Of a DNA stretch of 26,313 nucleotides, positions 22,779 to 26,313 are shown piece after piece. Numbering within the stretch: position 1 is the first letter of the stretch; each line of letters begins with the position of its first letter. Origin of the DNA: Rhodospirillaceae bacterium CCH5-H10 (GTDB lineage: Bacteria > Pseudomonadota > Alphaproteobacteria > Reyranellales > Reyranellaceae); the NCBI GenBank assembly GCA_001557035.1, contig LSKJ01000363.1, forward strand, positions 1 through 26,313, written 5' to 3'. A program made the position numbers and the translations under genes. The notes beneath the pieces were generated by a model that saw nothing but the letters and a program-made list of their open reading frames with translations, was not told the origin of the DNA and did not search any database.

Positions 22779-24200
22779 CTACCTGTCGTCCTCGATGTGC
22801 ACCTTGATCCTGCCCGCGCTGACCGCAGTCCTGAGCGCCGCATGATCGCGCTCCGTCTGGTCGGCATAGGCCACCGCGAAATCGCCCATCGCCTCGTCGA
22901 AGGCATCGCTCGTGCCCAGATACCCGGCAATGAGCCAGGGATGGCTTGCCCTGCCATGCGCGCGGGCCAGCGCCCATCCGCAGACCTTGGCATAGAGCAC
23001 CAGCATATGACGGTCGAAGGTCTCGACCAGCGGCTTGATCTTGGCGTCCCGCAGCTGGCGAACATACAGGTCGTTGCCGCGCAGGCCGGTCGTCCAGCCG
23101 AGGAAGATGTCGGACGACGACTGCATCAGGCGCTGCCCCTGGACCACACGCTGACCGGCATGACCATAGGCGCTCTTGCCGGCATAGGGTTCCAGAACGG
23201 AGGCCACGGCCTCCTTGAACTGCAGGAACAGCGGCTGGTTGGACGACGACATGAAAAGGCCGATCGAGCAGTACCGCCCGACGCTGCCGATCCCCACGAC
23301 CTTCATCGCCACATCGACCAGGCGATAGCGATCCAGCAGGGCTTTCCGGTCGTCGGGCAGGCTTTCCCGGTAGGTCGCCAGCGCCTTGTCGACCATCTCC
23401 CTGAAGCCTTCCGCCCGCGATGCCTCGGTGTGGAAGATGAGCGGAGGCTGGTCCTTGATCTGCACCTGCCCGCCGACCATTTCGGCCAGCTTGGGGAAAT
23501 CGAGTTCGGAAGCCCTTTCTTCCTTGGCCTTTTCCATCCGGCGCAACACACGCTTCCGGATATCCACGTCGTCGATGAGACCAAAGAACTCTTCCGTGCC
23601 GATCCGGCTGTACCAGGCTTCCAGCGGGCTCATCTCCGCCACTTCACGCAGGCGCTCGCGATAGCTTCGGGCAACGGCCACCGCCGCATCGCGCCCGGCC
23701 GATCGCGAGAGCCCGTTGGAACGGGCCGCCAGCACGAACGACGCGACCAGCCGCTTCACATCCCATTCCCAGGGCGCCGGCGAGGTCTCGTCGAAGTCGT
23801 TGATGTCGAAATTGATGCTTCTCTCGGGCGTCGCAAACCCGCCGAAGTTGAGCAGATGGCAGTCGCCGCAGGCCTGCACCTGGACGTTCGTCGTCGGCAG
23901 GACGGCAAGGTCGCCTGCCATGACGGCCGCCGACCCGCGATAGAAGGTGAACGGCGACTGGAGCATGCGGCCGTAGCGGATCGGAAGCAGCTCGGCCTGC
24001 CGGCCGGCATCGGACGCCTGAAGAATGTCGAGTGGGTCGGCGCGGTCCTTGTGGCGTTTCCACAAGCCCTGACTCGCACGCGGAACCGTATCGCGCAGCC
24101 GCTTGCCGGCCGCCACCAGCTCGTCGGCCGGCACCGAATGCACCGGGCGCCGAAGTTCGGGGACGTTCGCCCTGGCATGAAGCTTTGCCACATTGCTCAT
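22779..24200 (-). CDS. DUF2252 family protein
   Basis: The 473-residue product matches the DUF2252 pattern: RYGRMLQSPFTFYRGSA, GDCHLLNFGGF (112-121), FDINDFDET (131-139) and WEWDVKRLVASF. A later VVGIGSVGRYC glycine-rich turn and C-terminal AGYLGTSDAFDEAMGDFAVAYADQTERDH complete it. The GDxHxxN and DxNDFD pair recalls the catalytic and metal-binding motifs of phosphotransferase-like kinases; that likeness is an inference and no substrate is known. There is no signal peptide or membrane segment. The start at 24200 has GGAGA 7 bases ahead; the open frame upstream of it lacks coding character. The FNR/FixK-like box at 24277-24290 lies 77 bp ahead of the start, suggesting low-oxygen control of this gene and the lipoprotein gene after it. 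Confidence 0.88.
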   Translation of the reverse strand: MSNVAKLHARANVPELRRPVHSVPADELVAAGKRLRDTVPRASQGLWKRHKDRADPLDILQASDAGRQAELLPIRYGRMLQSPFTFYRGSAAVMAGDLAVLPTTNVQVQACGDCHLLNFGGFATPERSINFDINDFDETSPAPWEWDVKRLVASFVLAARSNGLSRSAGRDAAVAVARSYRERLREVAEMSPLEAWYSRIGTEEFFGLIDDVDIRKRVLRRMEKAKEERASELDFPKLAEMVGGQVQIKDQPPLIFHTEASRAEGFREMVDKALATYRESLPDDRKALLDRYRLVDVAMKVVGIGSVGRYCSIGLFMSSSNQPLFLQFKEAVASVLEPYAGKSAYGHAGQRVVQGQRLMQSSSDIFLGWTTGLRGNDLYVRQLRDAKIKPLVETFDRHMLVLYAKVCGWALARAHGRASHPWLIAGYLGTSDAFDEAMGDFAVAYADQTERDHAALRTAVSAGRIKVHIEDDR

Positions 24201-24276
24201 CGACTGATCTCCGACGTGGCCCGCGAGGGAGAACCCCTCCGTGACGATCAGGCTACGCCGGCACACCTGCGTCGCC

Positions 24277-24290
24277 TTGATGCAGGTCAA
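24277..24290 (-). promoter_or_regulatory. FNR/FixK-like box upstream of the DUF2252-lipoprotein operon
   Basis: TTGATGCAGGTCAA matches the FNR/FixK consensus TTGAT-N4-ATCAA at 9 of 10 fixed positions. Its centre lies about 83 bp ahead of the DUF2252 start. If it acts as a class II site (centre at -41.5), transcription would begin near 24242, leaving a 42-base leader. The same box is about 170 bp ahead of the divergent GMC gene. Confidence 0.55.
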
Positions 24291-24311
24291 TGGCTTCCCG
24301 TCCCAACCAAA

Positions 24312-24363
24312 CCGCGAGAGCGCGGCCAGGCGGCGAGGAGACTTTGCGTCCTCCCCACTCGCC
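24312..24363. other. Two GC-rich hairpins in the DUF2252/GMC intergenic gap
   Basis: CCGCG (24312-24316) pairs with CGCGG (24321-24325) around AGAG. GGCGAG (24332-24337) pairs with CTCGCC (24358-24363) around an imperfectly paired interior. They lie in the leader or promoter region of the GMC gene. Apart from these and the FNR-like box, nothing else is seen in 24201-24459. Confidence 0.25.
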
Positions 24364-24459
24364 ATTCCCGTTGGCGAAACCCGCGGGCAATTCATGCGCC
24401 ACGAGACTTGTCAGGACGCGCGAGGGCTGCTCCCTTTCGGACCAAGGGAGAACACCAGG

Positions 24460-26091
24460 ATGCAGAGCGACTCGACCTATGACTACATCGTCGTCGGTGC
24501 CGGGTCCGCGGGCGCAGTCGTCGCGAGCCGGCTGAGCGAAAGCGGCCGGCATCGTGTGCTGCTGCTCGAAGCGGGCACCGAGGGCTCGAACTTCTTCTGG
24601 TCCAAGGTGCCGGTCGGCGTCGCCAAGATGATCGACGATCCCGCCGTCAACTGGTGCTACGCGTCGGAGCCCGACGAAGGCTCGGGCGGACGGCGCATTG
24701 CGGTGCCGCGCGGCCGCATGCTGGGCGGCTCCAGCTCGATCAACGGCATGGTCTACATCCGCGGCCAGGCGCAGGACTACGATCACTGGGCGCAGCTCGG
24801 CAATCGCGGCTGGAGCTTCCAGGACGTGCTGCCGATCTTCAAGCGCATGGAGCGGTTCGAGGGCGGCTCCGACGAGTTCCGCGGCCGCGACGGCATCCTT
24901 CCCGTCACCCACACGCCGCGCAACAAGGTCCCCCTGCTCGAAAAGATGATCGAGGCGGCCGAGAAGATGGGCCTGCCCTACAATCCCGACCAGAACGGCG
25001 CCTCGCAGGAAGGCATCGGTATGTCCCAGGTGACGATCACCAAGGGCCGCCGCCAGAGCACCGCCTTCTGCTATCTCGATCCCGCGCGCGGTCGCGTCAA
25101 CCTGCGGATCGACCAGGGCGCGATCGCTGAATCCCTGATCCTCGAGGGCAAGACCTGCGTCGGTGTGCGCTATTCGATCAACGGCCAGAAGCGCGAGGCA
25201 CGCGCCACGCGCGAGGTCATCGTCTCCGGCGGCTCGATCAATTCGCCGAAGCTGCTCGAACTCTCCGGCATCGGCCAAAGCGAGCGGCTGCGCGCGCTCG
25301 GCATCGCGCCGGTGCACGAGCTGCAAGGCGTCGGCGAGAACCTGCGAGACCACTATTCGCCGCGCATGAAGTTCGAGATCACCGGCAAGAACCTCACCTT
25401 CAACGACAATGCGCGCGGCTGGCGCCTGGTCCGCGAGGCGGCGAAGTACGCGCTGTTCCGCGAAGGCTTCCTCGCCTCGACCTCGGTGCCGATCCGGCTC
25501 TATTTCCGCACGCGCGTGGGCCTCGACTCGCCCGACGCGACGATCTCGATCGCGCCGTTCCTCTACGAGATGGTCGGCAAGGAACGCCGCGTCTCGGCCC
25601 AGAAGGGCATCACCATGAACGTGAACGTGCTTCGCTCGGAGAGCACCGGCTCGGTCCATATCAAGTCGGCCGATCCCAACGAGCCGCCGGCCATCCGCTT
25701 CAACTTCCTGTCGACCGAGCACGACCGCACCGGCATCGTGAACGTGCTGCGCAAGGGCCGCGAGTTGATGGCGACCTCACCGCTGAAGGAAGTCACCGGC
25801 AAGGAGATCGCGCCCGGCGCCCATCTCCAGAGCGACGCCGAGCTGCTCGAATGGGTGCGCAACAACGCCGAGACGACCTATCACCCGGTCGGCACCTGCA
25901 AGATGGGCAACGACCCGCGCGCCGTGGTCGACCCCGAACTGCGCGTGCACGGCATGACCGGCCTCCGCGTCGCCGACGCCTCGATCATGCCGACGCTTAC
26001 CTCAGGCAACACCAACGCGCCGACCATCATGATCGGCGAGAAATGCGCGGCGATGGTGTTGGCCGCCGCGGCGACCGCGCGCGCGGCCTGA
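24460..26091 (+). CDS. GMC-family FAD-dependent oxidoreductase (choline/alcohol dehydrogenase-like)
   Basis: GMC enzymes oxidise alcohols such as choline, aliphatic alcohols or sugars using FAD. The 543-residue product has the FAD-binding YIVVGAGSAGAVVASRLSE (GAGSAG 13-18) and GMC signature 1 RGRMLGGSSSINGMVYIRG. Signature 2, SGGSINSPKLLELSGIG (257-272), follows. The active-site pair is H475 (YHPVGTCKMG) and N519 (GNTNAPTIMIGE). The length equals typical BetA-type dehydrogenases (about 540-560). The start at 24460 has AAGGGAG 9 bases ahead. It stands alone on + and its stop lies 5 bp from the end of the convergent solute-binding gene. Choline itself is not assured: no BetB, BetI or transporter is nearby. 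A short-to-medium alcohol is an equal option. Confidence 0.92.
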   Translation: MQSDSTYDYIVVGAGSAGAVVASRLSESGRHRVLLLEAGTEGSNFFWSKVPVGVAKMIDDPAVNWCYASEPDEGSGGRRIAVPRGRMLGGSSSINGMVYIRGQAQDYDHWAQLGNRGWSFQDVLPIFKRMERFEGGSDEFRGRDGILPVTHTPRNKVPLLEKMIEAAEKMGLPYNPDQNGASQEGIGMSQVTITKGRRQSTAFCYLDPARGRVNLRIDQGAIAESLILEGKTCVGVRYSINGQKREARATREVIVSGGSINSPKLLELSGIGQSERLRALGIAPVHELQGVGENLRDHYSPRMKFEITGKNLTFNDNARGWRLVREAAKYALFREGFLASTSVPIRLYFRTRVGLDSPDATISIAPFLYEMVGKERRVSAQKGITMNVNVLRSESTGSVHIKSADPNEPPAIRFNFLSTEHDRTGIVNVLRKGRELMATSPLKEVTGKEIAPGAHLQSDAELLEWVRNNAETTYHPVGTCKMGNDPRAVVDPELRVHGMTGLRVADASIMPTLTSGNTNAPTIMIGEKCAAMVLAAAATARAA

Positions 26092-26096
26092 CCGCC

Positions 26097-26313
26097 TCAC
26101 TCCGCGCGGATGTCGGCGGCCTTGATGACCTTGCCCCAGCGCGTCACCTCGGCCTTCAGGTAATCCTGGAACTGCGGCGGCGTGTTCAGCACCATGTCGC
26201 TGCCCGAGGCGATCAGGCGCTCGCGCACCGCGCCCTGGCCCAGCACCTCCTTCACGTCCGCGTAGATCTTCTGCACCAGCTCCGGCGCCATGCCGGCGGG
26301 GCCGTAGAGTCCG
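26097..26313 (-). CDS. Tripartite tricarboxylate transporter-type solute-binding protein (TctC/Bug), C-terminal part
   Basis: Only the last 71 or so codons lie in the window; the 5' part runs off the end. The visible end reads GLYGPAGMAPELVQKIYADVKEVLGQGAVRERLIASGSDMV and then PPQFQDYLKAEVTRWGKVIKAADI. This is the standard C-terminus of Bug/TctC periplasmic binding proteins ('GL.GPAGTP...v.kl', '..f......E...W..vik.a.i'). Such proteins bind carboxylates and other small anions. The internal ATG at 26291 is not a start. Bug genes are often beside unrelated catabolic genes, here the GMC oxidoreductase. Confidence 0.88.
   Translation of the reverse strand, partial: GLYGPAGMAPELVQKIYADVKEVLGQGAVRERLIASGSDMVLNTPPQFQDYLKAEVTRWGKVIKAADIRAE

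Noticed and set aside
1..26313. CRISPR arrays, tRNA or rRNA genes, insertion sequences, phage genes
   Set aside because: No regularly spaced short repeats, cloverleaf-like sequence, rRNA segment, transposase or integrase motif was seen on reading both strands.

Overview
The window is GC-rich, densely coded DNA from a Gram-negative bacterium, most likely an alphaproteobacterium. Pointers are a group-2-type capsule exporter, serralysin-type RTX proteins, Atu4866- and TctC/Bug-type genes, and a FixK/FNR-like site. A Reyranella-like or other Rhodospirillales/Hyphomicrobiales host is possible, but that is a guess from gene style. No rRNA, tRNA, IS element, phage gene or CRISPR array is visible. 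No stretch longer than 300 bases lacks a gene; the longest gaps are 2788-3024, 8614-8886 and 24201-24459.

Region 1 (1-14633) is a cell-surface polysaccharide and secreted-protein locus. It opens with a three-gene capsule export operon on + (ABC permease, short KpsT-type ATPase, KpsE-like polysaccharide co-polymerase/export protein). A large paired inverted repeat lies between this operon and a convergent GT4-type glycosyltransferase. Next, on -, is a 1373-residue protein with an N-terminal segment resembling the GH64/thaumatin-like beta-1,3-glucanase fold, ten tyrosine-rich tandem repeats and a type I secretion C-terminus. Divergent from it is hldE-hldD, which makes ADP-L-glycero-D-manno-heptose, behind a near-perfect sigma-54 promoter with a palindrome in upstream-activator position. 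A TylF/MycF-type methyltransferase and an M10 (serralysin-like) RTX metalloprotease follow on -. The protease and the repeat protein end in nearly the same residues, which suggests one type I exporter handles both; that exporter is not in the window.

Region 2 (14799-18362) is a small redox/housekeeping set. An SDR oxidoreductase, an exported carboxymuconolactone-decarboxylase-like protein and an exported Atu4866-type protein form a - strand operon. It diverges from a LysR regulator, with a perfect 8+8 bp palindrome in the shared gap. Then comes msrB-msrA (methionine sulfoxide reductases), overlapping by 4 nt, behind a good sigma-70 promoter.

Region 3 (18386-26313) holds an AsmA-family envelope protein whose N-terminal membrane anchor is out of frame with its body (a one-base frameshift near 21323). 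It also holds an unknown lipoprotein that probably shares an operon with a DUF2252 protein; an FNR/FixK-like box lies 77 bp upstream of the DUF2252 start. A GMC-family FAD oxidoreductase follows, and the last feature is the 3' end of a TctC/Bug-type solute-binding protein cut by the window edge.

Points most worth a second look are the sigma-54-controlled heptose operon, the secreted GH64-like/tyrosine-repeat protein in a capsule locus, the asmA frameshift, the FNR-like control of the DUF2252-lipoprotein pair, and the intergenic paired repeat.
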